The notes under the pieces were generated by a model. It was not told the DNA's origin, did no database searches, and worked only from the letters and a program-made list of their open reading frames with translations. Shown here piece by piece: positions 24,165 to 35,185 of a DNA stretch of 64,000 nt. Source of the stretch: Erigeron canadensis (Eukaryota > Streptophyta > Magnoliopsida > Asterales > Asteraceae); contig NC_057768.1 of the NCBI RefSeq assembly GCF_010389155.1, forward strand, positions 11,158,501-11,222,500, read 5' to 3'. Numbering within the stretch: position 1 is the first letter of the stretch; each line of letters begins with the position of its first letter. A program made the position numbers and the translations under genes.

Positions 24165-24956
24165 AAACTCAACTTTTCAACGACTTCGAGTTTTCACCCT
24201 CCATGGATTGCAGATTCTATTCGTCGAATCGATGACACTTTCCTTTGGAGTTTCAAGACGAAAACCATTGGGCCTACACTAAAATGGGTCCCAAAGGTTG
24301 TTGTTAAGTGATTCGATGAATATGGCTTATACACATGTTAGTGTATAACCCGGGCTAAAGATGTTTATTGGACTACTACTTCATAATGGTTGATTCCCCA
24401 GTTTCGACTTCAAAGCGACATGATGAACATGTAGCCACACATTCATCATGAGGGGAAGAAAGAGGATAATGAAGTCGAACAAGTCTTTATGCTATCTTGA
24501 AAATTTGATGGGGAGAAAGAAGAATTCATCAGTTGAGGGGAAGAAAGATAAATTGTTGACTAAAGTGATCCCCAAATTATTCTTTGAAGATAGTTATCGC
24601 CAACGTGGTGGGTACGCCGCGGGTACACCCTATACATAAGCGTTGGTGGTACGCAAATATGATTGTTTGATCGAAGGGAAGTTTGTGATGAAAAAGATGT
24701 TTGTCCAAATGCTTCAAGAGAAAGATTCATTAATTAAGGGGAAGTGTGACAAAGTTAAGATTGTCAAGAAGAGACTTTCATGTTCAAATCCAAAAGAGCA
24801 AGATCAAGCTTCCGCAAAGTGGTTCAAAAGCTCAAAAGCCAAATCCATTTTCCACAGTGCATTTACTCTGAAAAGATCAATTGCATGACAATGTCAAGAT
24901 TTATTGAAGATTAAAGACGTAAAGTCAAGTTTGATGGAAGATCTAGAAGACAATGA
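24165..24956 (+). other. Decayed interior of the copia-like element
   Basis: Short Lys-rich frames at 24448-24639 and 24643-24888 contain repeated (I/V)(K/E)GKxDK-like phrases, as if derived from one coding region. No conserved retroelement domain could be recognised. Confidence 0.4.
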
Positions 24957-25844
24957 GAAAGTGTAACACCCCGCTAAAGCGGAATATACGGGATGCACAG
25001 ACAAGTACAAATGCACACAGTACAAGTTCAACACAGCCATTAAGATTAATCAAAAATCAAGAGAACAAAGTCATTACAAATCATAATTAAGTCTAGATCA
25101 GAAGTACAAATGTTATTACAGAATATAACCGAATCAGAATAGTCAAATTCTTGGGACAGAACAATTGTCTCATAGAACAGTACTTGAACTGGAATAGCAA
25201 TAAGGCCTTCGTAGCTCCAGGACTTGTACGCTCGAACCGTCACCAAAGGAATGAGCTTAGAACGGAAGACTCTTATGCTAAGATCTAGAACCTAGCCTGA
25301 AAAGCATGTAAGTTCAAAGGTCAACTACAAAAGTAGTTGGTGAGTTTCACAAAAAGTACTTTATAAATATACATAAGTCTGATAACTATAAAGGTCTAGT
25401 CAAAAGTCTGTATGCCTGTCAGAAGTACCTTGCTGTAATAACGGTAGATTAGAGTCCGTAATGTACTTAATATGTATGTCTATTATTACTGCTAATCCGC
25501 TTGGCCAAAACGAGCTATGAAAATTCAGGGAACTCATGTAATCAGAAAGTATATAAGTACGAACTAGGTCAGGACCGGTGACCAGAGCATGTGATCAGAA
25601 CAGGTGATCAATAAGTCTAGGTAATATGCATTCTCCTGTCCTGGGGAGAATGAGGATGGGCCTACCCTAACAGCGCTGTCCATATACCTACGGTCCATTC
25701 CCAGAACTGGTGGGAGATGAATTGATAGCAGTAAGTCTTAGGCCTCATACATAAAATAAGTACATAACCGTATGTATTCAAGATCCTGCCCATTCAAGAT
25801 CTAGAAAGCACATTAAGAAATAAGTATCATAACATAAATAGTCT

Positions 25845-26010
25845 GTCTGTACGTAAATAGTCTGTTTGAAAGTAGTCTGTCTGTACATAAATAGTCTGTC
25901 TGAAAATAGTTTGTCGGTACATAAATAGTCTGTCTGAAAATAGTCTGTCTGTACATAAATAGTCTGTCTGAAAATAGTTTGTCTGTACATAAATAGTCTG
26001 TCTGTCTCAA
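25845..26010. repeat. Tandem repeat of TAGTCTGTCTGTACATAAA units
   Basis: About eight alternating units, TAGTCTGTCTG followed by either TACATAAA or AAAA, give periods of about 21 and 40 bp within the inverted solo LTR. Frames through it translate to monotonous peptide and are not genes. Confidence 0.85.
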
Positions 26011-26416
26011 GATAGTACTTAGTACAGTCAAAAGAATATATATATATATATAAGTCTGTATATATATATGTACAAATTAGTTTTCATGCTTTTCAGTCCC
26101 CGATTAAGAACTTTAAAAATGTACAAAAGGGGGAAATAAGTGAACTCACAGTGATATAGAGAACTAGTACAGTGAACAAGTACAAAGATAGATAAGTATA
26201 TCTATCGAGATCCAATTACGCCTTGCCGAACTCCTATGCACATAATAACCATATAGAAGTACATATATTAGTCTAAGTGATTATTCAAATCACAAATGTC
26301 CTTGATGAACTGATGATTTGGTCCTTTGAACGTTTTAACTCAAAATAGTTCTAACTGAACTTTACGTACATGAACTGAACGAAGGTGAACCTTAAGTCTG
26401 TTTGAACTGAACTGAA

Positions 26417-26666
26417 CGAATTTAGACCTTAAATTCGTTTGACTGAACCTTACGAATTTAACCATTAAATTCGCATGAACTGTTAGACGAAGTTGACTTT
26501 ATTTTCGCATGAACCCCTTAAACGAATTTGTCTTTTATTTTCGTATGGTCTGAACGGGTACGAAAATGGCCCCTAAATTCGCAAGCACTATTAAGTTCGT
26601 TACAAAGGAAAACGAACATTAAGTTCGTTTGGACGCAATATTGAACGAAGTTAATTGTTAAATTCG
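26417..26666. repeat. Palindrome array, ~36-bp spacing, CGAATTT...AAATTCG
   Basis: Short inverted repeats of about 21 nt occur at 26417-26437, 26453-26473, 26488-26507, 26523-26543, 26561-26581, about 26597-26628 and 26646-26666. Each has CGAA at the left and TTCG at the right with a 3-6 nt loop. Loop bases vary while the stems are kept or changed in step. Confidence 0.85.
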
Positions 26667-27511
26667 TATGGTGTAGATCTTAACTTAAGCTAATTTCGTT
26701 TTGAACATGATAATCTCGTTTGATGTTGCAGACATACGAACATAAGACTGAACTTAACAAAATCACGAGTTTTGAAGATTAAGGCATGTTACGACCCAAA
26801 TTTGATCACAAAACAGTTACTAGACACATTTAAACATAAACCCATTAATCTTTAACACGTTTTTGACATCAATCAACGACCAAATCATCAAGAACACAAG
26901 TCTAAAAGGTTTATTTTTAGTTTCATCAAAACATAAGATTTGTTGTTGTTACCTCAAAACCGATTGCAGAAACACGTTTTGATGATTACAAGGAAGCTAA
27001 TGATATCAATGATTTCACCCAAACCAACCAAATCAGGAGATAAATTTAGTGTGTGTTTAAGGTGTGGGGAGTGTGTGAAGAGAGGTAGGAGATGATGAAT
27101 AGTAAACTTTTAGGGTTTTACACCTTCTTTTTATACTTTGTCATAAAAATGAGATTTCACAACTACAAGGGCCATTTTTGAAATTAAATTAGGCTGAACT
27201 CTTTTATGAACTTTTAACATTTACGCACCGAACATATTATATTATTGCACGTAATTGCGAACTCGTCGTACAATATTAATATTTAGATCAATTTGAAGTT
27301 CATATAAGCACATAATAAACATCTAAAGTACGTCTAGAACTCATATAAATTAGACTGTCTGGCCGATCTAGTGGCATATGTACGTTTTTAAGAACTTAAA
27401 TAGGACATTTCTGGGACGGTTGTTACAGAAAGCTTCGAAGACCTTCATCAACAAATTCGTATTTATAGATGATGTCGTGCATGAATTACATTTCAACACC
27501 AAAGGGAAGAA

Positions 27512-27766
27512 TGTTAGAACTAAAAATGGTGTTAAAATGTAAATGTTTTAGAGGTGGAAGGGCATTAGTGAAACTTAGATTTATGATATAAATAGCCCCT
27601 TCCACACATTAATTGTAAGTCTTTTTCCCCATTTACACATTAATCATTCAATTTCACTCTAATTATTCTCTCTCCATCTCCATCTTCAACCTCCATACAC
27701 ACAAAAACACCTTTTTACACACTAACACCATTTTTGCACAAATTGAGCTCAAATTTCTATTTTACA
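27512..27766 (+). repeat. 3' LTR of the copia-like element
   Basis: It matches the 5' LTR except for about five substitutions and two indels, begins TGTTAGAACTAAAAATG, and follows a purine tract. Confidence 0.93.
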
Positions 27767-28653
27767 GGTCGTCTCCATGGCACGACCCTACTTATAAATA
27801 AAGCACTTGATTGATAGCTTGTGCTATGAAATGAATTAAAATGTTGTTTGGACATGAAAATGGTAGTAGTAGTGGCTCAAGCATCTTACTGATCAAAAGT
27901 TATTAATATTAAATTATGCCCGTGTGGCCAAATGAAATTTGATATATTGAATATGCTCTCGTGGTTAAATGATATTGATGTTAATATGAATAAATATTAT
28001 GAATTGAACATACGTTTTGGAAATGAATATTTGAAAGAATACTTGAAGGTTTTTATGACTTATTATCTTGGATATGGTTGGAATATAAATTGGTTGTTAG
28101 TTAAAAACCTATGAATTCATTCAACTCTCGTAGTTGACACTTCTTCTTCATGCTTTTCAGGTTTAGAGCATTAGGTTCGTAGCTTGGACCGCCTCATGGA
28201 TTGTACTTGCTTGTTATTCGGTGGACTTGTAATGCGAACAATTTGTTTTTCATTTATGAATTATGGTTATGTAATGGATTCTAAAACGTCATCTTGAACT
28301 TGTTGTCTTTGATTTCGAATGATATTTAAAACTTGATGTTGATGTTTTATCTTTAAATCTTTTGTACCATGTCGTTCTGTGACACTTCGTGTTTCCGCCT
28401 TAGTCGGGGTGTTACAATTTAAGGGATGAAAACTACAATTTACACTTGCGAAGGATGGTTGACTTTTTGCTCTCGCGTGTTACTTACGTGAGCAACTTAA
28501 TGAAAGAAAAGTAACACAGTTAGTCACGGGGACAGACTTTGAAAAAAATTCCAACTTTAGAAATTTTTTTATTGTTATTTTTCACTTTTGGGATGATAAC
28601 TGCTAATTGTGCCAAGTTTGGGGATGAAATTTATAATTTTTTCTCTAAAACTT

Positions 28654-29090
28654 ATAAGTATGTATTTGTATAGCTATAAATTATTAAAAGTGTCAAAACT
28701 TCTTAAAACCCGCTAAAAAATGCTAAAATTGTAATAATCTAGTCATTAATTCGTTATCGGTACTTTACTGTGATACAAGGCCAGTAAAAAAAAATTGTGC
28801 TACGGGTCATTTTCTGTACCGGTTTCGCCACAGTCTATATCTTAACTCCCTTAATCCCTTGTAAAACAAATCCAACTCTTCCTCCTTGCTTGATTAAAGC
28901 TTTGAATACCCTAATTACCCCTACACATTCAACCTTCCTCTCAACTATACACTTGATGTTCCTAAAATACTCCATCCAATTCCAACCCAAATGAAAGTTC
29001 TAAATAACAGAAAACAAATATCACGTTGTTAATCATTGTCATTACGGTATCTCTCACCGTAAATTATCGTTGTTGCATTGCGCGGGGTAC
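28654..29090. other. Spacer right of the nest, no gene seen
   Basis: AT-rich sequence with a C/T-rich patch at 28840-28960. A short frame at 28797-28994 is not protein-like and starts inside repetitive DNA. Confidence 0.4.
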
Positions 29091-29430
29091 AAGATTAGTT
29101 TTTTTTTGTAAAAAGAACTTGATCTGGCCAAACTTCATTTTTCTTTTATTCACTAACTTGAATTTAAATACATTCACCTAATATACGTATACTATATTTA
29201 ATGGAATTATTTACAACATGCATCGATATATTCAAAAATGTTAATTTTTGGTACATAAATCAATTAATCGACCCTTGACACCATCCACCATGGTTACCTA
29301 CATAACTGAGACATGAAAAAAAAAAATCTAAATATTGGAGAAAAGACAAAGACAAATCGATCAACTCAAAAAAAAAATTTTATTTATTAAATTACATGAA
29401 ACTTTTATTAAATAGATTATACTAATCGTT
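29078..29430. mobile_element. Two facing Helitron-like 3' ends
   Basis: GCGCGGGGTACAAGATTAGT at 29080-29099 (plus) and its near mirror at 29423-29442 (minus: CGCGGGGTACAACGATTAGT) face each other across about 320 bp. Both resemble the GTACCCCGCGGGGTAC end at 9374 but finish TTAG rather than CTAG. They may be diverged Helitron ends. Confidence 0.4.
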
Positions 29431-29442
29431 GTACCCCGCGTT

Positions 29443-30128
29443 CCATGGTACACGTTTTTTACAAAAAAAAGTTATGGATACAAATAATATATAGCAGTAT
29501 TAGTATAATACAAATTTATTTTTGTCAATTATTCGAGACTAAGTTTAAAAATATACAACGAAACATGTAGTATTAGTAAAAATAATAAAATAACATATAT
29601 GTACAATAAAAATAATAAGATGTATAAGAACAAAAGAATAAATATATTAACGAAAATGAAACACTCTGATAACGTTAATATAATATAGTGTCTTGCTTTA
29701 TATGTTACATTAATATAAAACTTAACAATGATGAAATTTATTATATATTAATAAATTCTATATATCATCAAAACAGAGGAAAATAACCGGTTGAAGTATT
29801 TAAAGGTAAAGCGATATATGAAAATTGTTTAATAGAAACATGAGAACCCTAAAATTTGGTGCTAAAATATTGAAAACGAAAATTTTGATGGAAAGTAATA
29901 GTTGAAAGATAGAAACTTTAGGAGTAAAAATGAAAAGAGGTAAATCCAGAAGGTATTATACTCCATGCGTATAAAGTTGTACTATAAGGGGAAAAAGTTA
30001 AAAAAATAAAATTTTTAAGGAAAAGTATGAAAGTTAATAATACTAAAAAGTTATATTTTATTTTATAATTGATTTGTACTTTGAATGCATCATTGACTTG
30101 TATTTTCGTATCTGTTTTTATTATTATA
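29443..30128. other. Diverged copy of the 9513-10105 repeat family
   Basis: Blocks such as ACATGTAGTATTAGTAA, GAAAATTGTTTAATAGAAAC and GAGAACCCTAAAATTTGGTG match the order seen near 9460-10050. This supports a shared Helitron-like origin. No coding content. Confidence 0.5.
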
Positions 30129-30130
30129 TA

Positions 30131-30385
30131 CTCTTCCGTCCCATTTTAATTGTCCTATTTTGACTGGTCAAGTCTTTTACTTCCGAATTTGACCGTAAAT
30201 ATCTTTGTTTGTGTTATTTATTAGTTGATGAAAAGTTATATCAATAAAAAGTACATGTAAAACTTAATCAATTCATATATGCTATATAAAGTGTTATATA
30301 ACACAAACAAAAATATTTACGGTCAAAGTTGAAAGAAAAAAATTTAAAAAGTCAAACTATGACACTTAATATGAGACAGAGGGAG
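30131..30385. mobile_element. Stowaway-like MITE
   Basis: The ends are CTCTTCCGTCCCATTTTAAT at the left and the inverted ATTAATATGAGACAGAGGGAG-type sequence at the right, flanked by TA on both sides. The CTCCCTCYGTCCC-like terminus and TA duplication identify the Stowaway/Tc1-mariner MITE group. It is 255 bp, with an inner inverted pair around CCGTAAATAT. Confidence 0.85.
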
Positions 30386-30608
30386 TACTATATTAAGGAG
30401 CATGCTTATGGATTTTACAACTCACCATTATTAGGGTTTTACAACATCACATTTCATTCGGGATTTTATTTCGGATTATGTTTTGGTTTCTTTCAAATTA
30501 TTTTCTATTTAGTTTCAACTAATATGAAAATTTTATTTCTAACTTCTTTTGTAACCAAACCCCGTACCACTATTCATATTTTACTATATTGTATCCGGGT
30601 TGAAGTTT

Positions 30609-30633
30609 TTTTTTTTTTTTTTTGGGGGGGGGG
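30609..30633. repeat. Adjacent T and G homopolymers
   Basis: A T run of about 18 is followed directly by about 11 G. Its length is uncertain. Confidence 0.7.
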
Positions 30634-30978
30634 GATATTTCTTGCCTACTTTTCCCCCTTTTTGATTCTCAATTAATATACTGAAAACTTTCATTACCCT
30701 TGTACTATTCTGATTTTACCACGTCGTATTTCGCATATCAATAACAAAACGTAATCATAACAATTGAAAGCTATTCATGACAAATTTAATTTTAACTTAG
30801 CCGTTAATGCAAACGTTTCACCACGATAATTGACGGCCCACAACGTTACTAGTATATATAATTGGAAATATTACTTAGATGATAATATTAAAGGGTATTT
30901 GTCCAATTTTTGACAGCTCCAAATAATTTTACCCATTTGGTAATAAATCCCTTACCTCCTAACATTGTTAGTAAGAAA

Positions 30979-31010
30979 CTAGAAGGGTACCCACGCGTTG
31001 CAGCGGCGAC
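30979..31010 (-). mobile_element. Helitron 3' terminus (minus strand)
   Basis: On the minus strand AACGCGTGGGTACCCTT leads into CTAG|T (30982-30979). The GGGTACCC palindrome and CTAG end are the Helitron 3' signature. The body would extend right; the 5' end was not located. Confidence 0.6.
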
Positions 31011-34000
31011 GGTCTATAGCGCCAGATGCCGTAAGGGTTTGTAGCGTTCAAGTTACTTAATTTCATGAGATGCAACAATGTAGCATATAACCGTATCTAT
31101 CATTTTAAAAATAAGTCACGGATTAGTTGGAAGAAATAATTAAGTGCAAAAACTAACGATGAAAAATAACCGCTTACGATTATATGAAACATACGACTGT
31201 TATATATAACTAAATGATTCTATTTATATTAAACTCAAATTGCATTAATAGTAGATAGGACTCCTAACACTATGAATCTTATGAATCTTGTTCCACTATG
31301 TCAATGATACAAATTGGAAGCTGCCATTGCCACTCTTACCAATATGAAATGATTCTATTCATACTAACTCAAATCTTCTTTATTATAGATTCTGTCAAGC
31401 TCATTCTTATATTGAGACTTTGCTTCCTTGACTCAAGAGTTTCAACGCTTATATTGTCTTTGTTGAGAAATCTGAACAAAAGCAAATAAATAGATGGTTA
31501 AGTTATCTTACATTTTAGTTCAAGAATGAATATAAGGTTGAACTAAATCCAATTATTGAGACAAATATAACATATATATTGTGAATGGATGGAAATGGGT
31601 CAAAAATGAAGATAAATTTCAAACTTCAATGCACAAAATTTGACCTCAAACTATTAGTGTTGTATTACGTAGTAAGACCTTCGTTTTTTCACCTTCACCT
31701 TCCATTGTATAAGTTTTTCCTGTACGGTATTGTCCATATGCGACTATGGCCCAATGATAGCCCTCAAATGATCACATTAATACAAAATCGCTAGGGTTAA
31801 TTGTGACATTAAATTAAGACCAGATTCACTATAGCCGTAGTTCCAAGCACCCAAAGTATAAGTGTATAGCCTGTTATATCTTGAGTGCATTACCTAACAA
31901 AACCGGCCCATCCATTTTGATATCTTTAAAAGTGATAGGCTAATAGCATAATTAATCATATGGATTATTGGATTGTTTAATTTAAATTATAAGTGAACAT
32001 ATGCCAAGCACCCAAAATACAACCTGTTACAACTCCTAGTACATTACCCAAAAAGCCGACCCATCCATTTTGATACGATAAGACCTTAAGAGGCTTATTA
32101 TTAAAAAGAAAACTATTCATAATGAAATGTTTATCGGAACTTATTAAAAAAAAGCATTTAAATGACCAATTGTAACTATTTATAATTCACATTAACAATG
32201 ACAATGGATGACTAACAACTTAAGAGGCTTAACTTCGTGAATATTGTTTGGGGAAAGTTCATAAAAATTAGCTTGATGTTCCAAGCTCAAATTTGTTCTT
32301 CAACTCAATAAAGTTTAAGTCAATAGAACTTAAGCCACTCAATAGACTATTTAACTTTGATTGTAAATCTTTTTTTAGTTCATTCCCAGGGAAATATAAA
32401 AACTAACATATATAAAGCACCTTATTTACCCCTCATTCTTGCACATAAATTGAGTAGCTCTGATTAGTAAAATACACCAGAAAATGTGATATACCTGGTC
32501 TACGCGAGTTAAAAGTTTCATATGTTTTATGGCATAAAAAACTGGAAACATGAACCTACAGCAAAAATGGTGTACTTATAGCACACACAATAAAGAGATC
32601 AATAAGTGTGATCATACTGCACCATCCATTACATAGATATCGCTATTATTTAAAACTTGATTGGAAAAGTGAGAGAATTAAGCAACAAAAATAGTAACTT
32701 ATGTCTAGTTACCTCCAACGTTTTACCATCAAGAAAAATGTCTCTATTCTGAAAACACTACCCATCAACTCCAAGCTTGACTTAAAATATCACATCCATA
32801 AGTATTTTGATCTTTGTTGATCCCAAGCTTTGATTGTGCTCCGATGTTTGCATCTAATAAATTACCTATAAATGAGTTCCACAAGACGATAAGATAGACA
32901 TTAGGTTAACCCCGGAATTTTCCATTGGGGATATCGACAAAGATTATCACTCCCACACAGGGATTGATAAACAAAAACTTCAATTTCCATGAATTAATCA
33001 AAACAGTCATTCTGTTAAATACATATGCTTCAAATCAACCAAAATATATTATTATTATTATCAACATACATATATAGAACACAATAATTAATTAATATTG
33101 GCTCATAAACAACAAATCATTATTTATTTCTATAGAGACAACAACAAATTATTGTTTAAGTAAAAAATAAATTTTCTATTAAAACAATAATTGTTAAAAA
33201 AAAATAAAACTTAAATAAGATGGAAAAGAAAAGAAAAATATCAGATTGGATCAGGTGTGAATGAACCCAAATATTCGAAATCCAAATCACACAATATCGA
33301 TGGTTTTCTATGGAAGAGCATTGATGGATGACGCCATGACGGTGGTGGTGGATTACATGGACGACAACGACGGTCGGAGGTGGCTTTCTCATTTTTCTCA
33401 TCCGTGGTTGTGTGTGCTGGGGGTGGAGATGGTGGTCGGGGAAGTGAAGAGAGGGAGAAATTTATGGTGGTTGCGGTGGATTGAGAGTGAATTGTGTGAT
33501 TGAGTGAGTTGGGAATGAGATTATGATTGTTTAAGCTAAAGGGTATTTTTGAAAGAAAAAAATGCTGAATTAAGAAAAGTCCAATACCCTTTATAAGGGT
33601 TTATAGATAAAAGTAACAAATGAAAAATATAACAAGTGTCCTTTGACATACTAACTAAAAAAAATGGGGGCATCCATTTTTTTAAATTATTAATTTTTTA
33701 ACGCCTGAGTAAGTTTCAATCAAAAGAAGCATTTCCCTCATAGTTGCTATTCTTGTAATAAATAAAAAGTTTGTCGATAAAATTAAATAGAATAAGAAGT
33801 AACTTGCTTAAGAAAGGAAAATTAAATTCCTATGAGATAAACAAGATATCTTTTTTTGAAAGGTGAATTTCTTTTGAAACTTCGTGTTGCGATTCGACAA
33901 CGAGAGGTTTAGCATACGCTGTTTTGACTGGGTCCACATTAGAGAGCTTTCTCGAAGTAAAAATGTTTATTTCAAATACCCGATGGGGGACCCTACTATT

Positions 34001-34912
34001 CCGTCCGAAAGCACGACGATTAATAGTGGTAAATCTTGCCCCTCGTACTTAAATCTGGATATACCCAAATGAAGTACAAATGTAATTTACATCTCCAAAA
34101 AGAAGACCCAATATCATAAATCTTAACAATTTATATAAACCAAGATAATAGAGATGATGGCAACAATAGCCATAGTTTGTGCAAAAACTGATTGCATCTT
34201 AGGGGTGACGAAGGTTGGGGCGTGGTGGCGTCAGTGAACAAATTGAAAGTTGGTGGTGGAAAGATTTAAAGATTTGAGTTAAGGCTAATTTGGAAGCCAA
34301 GTGATTTTCTGTAAGAGAAAAAAATAGAAGTTAGAATTTACTAAAAGACATTTGTCATGATTTGATTGTTTATTATTTTTTATTGATTATATTATGTTGT
34401 TAGAAACTTATAACTAAATAGATAAATATTTTTATAGGTGTCTAAAGTTGAATGTAAACACTCAAATATAACCATGTAAGTAATTTTTCTCTATATAATT
34501 TGGGTTTTCAAAAAATTGTGTACACATATTTGCTGTGAAACAATACGAAGTCTCAAACACGATGGTACCAAAAAGTTAAGGGATATGTTTATAAAATTGT
34601 GTCACCATGACATGACATCAACCTCCATTAACTACTGCTACTAATAATTCCTGGAAGATTCTTGTAATTTTACTGAAAACTCCCTAAATAATTGACTTTC
34701 TCTCTTTCACTATCATCATCATCTTCACCATCATAAATATATATATTTTAGGGTTCTACGAGGGTTTCTCTCATCAATTCAATCACTACGTAAATGTAAC
34801 ATCAATACCCATCAACTGTAATCATCTTTTTCTCATAGTATATAGATATACATATACATATATTAATTTGTAGATATAAATATATAGATACAGAATTGGG
34901 GTTGAAAATAAG
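31011..34912. other. Gene-poor spacer upstream of the RRM gene
   Basis: Contains a two-copy repeat, CCAAGCACCCAAA ... GACCCATCCATTTTGATA, at about 31847-31925 and 32005-32073. A GT-rich frame at 33261-33503 has no recognisable domain. The last ~300 bp (34600-34912) should contain the RRM gene promoter and 5' leader, with CT-rich and TATATATA stretches near 34690-34750. Confidence 0.45.
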
Positions 34913-35151
34913 ATGGCTGGGATAACTAGAGGAGGATCAAGTTTACAGTTTTTAAATAACCCGTACGGGGACACAACATATACCAAAGTGTTTGTTGGAG
35001 GTCTTGCTTGGGAGACACAAAGTGAAACACTTCATCGTTATTTTCAACAGTTTGGAGAAATTTTGGAAGCAGTTGTCATTACTGACAAACAAACTGGCAG
35101 ATCAAAAGGCTATGGTTTTGTAAGTCTACTATCTATTCAATTATATGTATC

Positions 35152-35185
<34 letters not shown>

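Larger units (their letters stand above)
24962..27427 (-). mobile_element. Inverted Ty3-like solo LTR inside the copia-like element
   Basis: The plus strand reads TGTAACACCCCGCTAAAGCGG at the left and GGGACGGTTGTTACA at the right. It is flanked by a perfect target duplication, GAAAG (24957-24961 and 27428-27432). Reversed, its ends match the outer solo LTR (18255-28416), so it is a second member of that family in opposite orientation. It is 2466 bp, without coding capacity, and contains a short tandem repeat (25845-26010) and an array of small palindromes (26417-26666). Confidence 0.9.
21578..27766 (+). mobile_element. Non-autonomous copia-like LTR retrotransposon
   Basis: Two 255-bp LTRs (21578-21832 and 27512-27766) differ by about five substitutions and two single-base indels, roughly 98% identical, so insertion was fairly recent. 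The target duplication is GGTCG on both sides (21573-21577 and 27767-27771). A tRNA-Met primer site follows the 5' LTR and the purine tract AAAGGGAAGAA precedes the 3' LTR. The interior, about 3.2 kb without the nested LTR, has one gag-like frame and no protease, integrase or reverse transcriptase. It must have been mobilised in trans. Confidence 0.93.
18255..28416 (+). mobile_element. Ty3-like solo LTR (~4 kb), interrupted by a copia-like element
   Basis: It starts TGTAACAACCCTAC and ends CTTAGTCGGGGTGTTACA, with the TG...CA ends of an LTR. The flanks are ATTTG (18250-18254) and ATTTA (28417-28421), a 5-bp duplication with one change. Because it sits inside the right arm of the fold-back element, the unbroken arm sequence GACAATTTAAGG can be compared directly and confirms the insertion point. 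Apart from the nested element it has no coding region. Its ends match those of the inverted LTR at 24962-27427 (TGTAACAACC... and ...GGGGTGTTACA), so both belong to one family. Long LTRs of this kind fit Tekay-like chromoviruses, but that assignment is inference. Frames at 18805-19400 within it are not protein-like. Confidence 0.8.
11539..28646. mobile_element. Fold-back MULE-like element, outermost host of a nested TE cluster
   Basis: The left arm (11539 to about 11850) is matched in inverted orientation by the right arm, now in two pieces (18195-18254 and 28417-28646) because an LTR element inserted into it. Shared landmarks include TTGGCACAATT, TTGTTACTTTTCTT, CGCAAGTGTAAATTG and the terminal GAGGAAAAG / CTTTTTTCTCT-type ends. 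AAAACTT occurs on both outer flanks (11532-11538 and 28647-28653), giving at least 7 bp of target duplication. Without later insertions the element would be about 1.7 kb, with no coding region of its own. Long inverted arms plus a target duplication near 9 bp point to a non-autonomous Mutator-like fold-back element; the superfamily is inference. Confidence 0.75.

Noticed and set aside
25778..26031. Tandem-repeat proteins on the minus strand
   Set aside because: Translation of the TAGTCTGTCTG repeat in a non-coding LTR.
33261..33503. 80-aa GT-rich frame rich in Trp/Val/Asp
   Set aside because: No domain, no splice context, repetitive GGTGGTGG composition; chance frame.
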